From: Oceanospirillaceae bacterium
GTDB lineage: Bacteria; Pseudomonadota; Gammaproteobacteria; Pseudomonadales; Balneatricaceae
Length of the DNA stretch: 6,433 nucleotides
Reading direction: 5' to 3'
Assembly (NCBI GenBank): GCA_003521845.1
Contig: DPHB01000059.1
Location: forward strand, 37,660 to 44,092
A program made the translations under genes and the position numbers. Every line of letters begins with the position of its first letter. Position 1 is the stretch's first letter. Of this stretch, positions 6,306 through 6,433 are shown in pieces. The notes beneath the pieces are model-generated. The model was not told where the DNA came from, made no database searches, and was given only the letters and a program-made list of their open reading frames with translations.

Positions 6306-6333
6306 ATATGGGGTTGCAGAATATGATTTCAAG
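6306..6333 (-). promoter_or_regulatory. Sigma-32 (RpoH) heat-shock promoter of htpG
   Basis: Read on the minus strand, CTTGAAA (6327-6333) is followed after 13 bp by CCCCATAT (6306-6313). This matches the E. coli RpoH consensus CTTGAAA-N11-16-CCCCATnT at every specified base. Predicted transcription starts near 6299, giving a leader of about 65 nt. Heat-shock control of htpG is established in E. coli and fits here. No CIRCE-type inverted repeat is present. Confidence 0.88.
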
Positions 6334-6347
6334 GCAGGTAGGGAATG

Positions 6348-6366
6348 AAGGGCGATATTAGCCCTT
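6348..6366 (-). terminator. Weak hairpin at the end of the upstream gene
   Basis: AAGGGC (6361-6366 on the minus strand) pairs with GCCCTT (6348-6353) around a 7-nt loop that contains the stop codon of the partial gene at the window edge. The six-base stem is followed by CATTCC and not by a T tract, so it is at best a weak terminator, and readthrough toward htpG is possible. Confidence 0.3.
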
Positions 6367-6433
6367 ATTGTCATCAACAAACTGCTGATAAACTGATTTT
6401 TGCTTCTTTTTAACTTGCTCCCCTTTTTCGTCC
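6358..6433 (-). CDS. Partial unidentified gene (last 24 codons)
   Basis: On the minus strand an open frame enters from the window edge and ends at TAA (6358-6360). Its visible C-terminus is DEKGEQVKKKQKSVYQQFVD followed by DNKG. This is a highly charged, Lys/Gln-rich tail that looks helical and cytosolic. It lies 123 bp upstream of htpG on the same strand. I do not recognise the family, and 24 residues are too few to assign one. The codon use and the natural-looking end make a real gene likely, but a chance open frame is not excluded. Confidence 0.45.
   Translation of the reverse strand, partial: DEKGEQVKKKQKSVYQQFVDDNKG

Noticed and set aside
1..6433. A mobile element, defence system or novel multi-gene system
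   Set aside because: All complete genes belong to well-known families. There are no transposase, integrase, toxin-antitoxin, CRISPR or phage features and no obvious shift in base use.

Overview
The window looks like ordinary chromosome from a gammaproteobacterium, probably a marine one. The protein families, their E. coli-like motif numbering (Gor, Xth, HtpG), the moderate GC content and the small OmpA-like protein of a type common in marine gammaproteobacteria all point that way. The genus cannot be fixed from this sequence. There is no tRNA, rRNA, CRISPR array, transposase, integrase or phage gene, and I see no strong candidate for a new multi-gene system.

Layout, left to right. Bases 1-500 (+) hold the C-terminal half of a CPA2/Kef-type cation:proton antiporter. 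It converges on an OmpA-family envelope protein (666-1289, -). Between them lie a foldable intergenic element of about 80 bp (520-600), probably a dispersed repeat, and a bidirectional terminator (612-646). Glutathione reductase gor (1469-2821, -) follows with its own terminator (1414-1451). It is divergent from exonuclease III xthA (2987-3802, +, GTG start), and the two share a 165-bp promoter region. An ArsR-family regulator of the HlyU/BigR/SqrR type (3905-4228, +) follows xthA, with its own candidate promoter and an inverted repeat over the -10. A 12-bp-stem bidirectional terminator (4278-4307) separates it from the convergent chaperone gene htpG (4333-6234, -). Upstream of htpG is an essentially consensus sigma-32 heat-shock promoter, then the last 24 codons of an unidentified gene (6358-6433, -) cut by the window edge.

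Functionally the middle of the window is stress-related: thiol redox homeostasis (gor), oxidative and abasic DNA repair (xthA), a probable thiol-switch repressor and a heat-shock chaperone. The genes are mostly single transcription units bounded by terminators, so this is a loose neighbourhood and not an operon. The points most worth a second look are the Cys39/Cys105 pair in the ArsR protein with its putative operator, the sigma-32 promoter of htpG, and the folded intergenic element at 520-600. No gene-free stretch exceeds about 180 bp.
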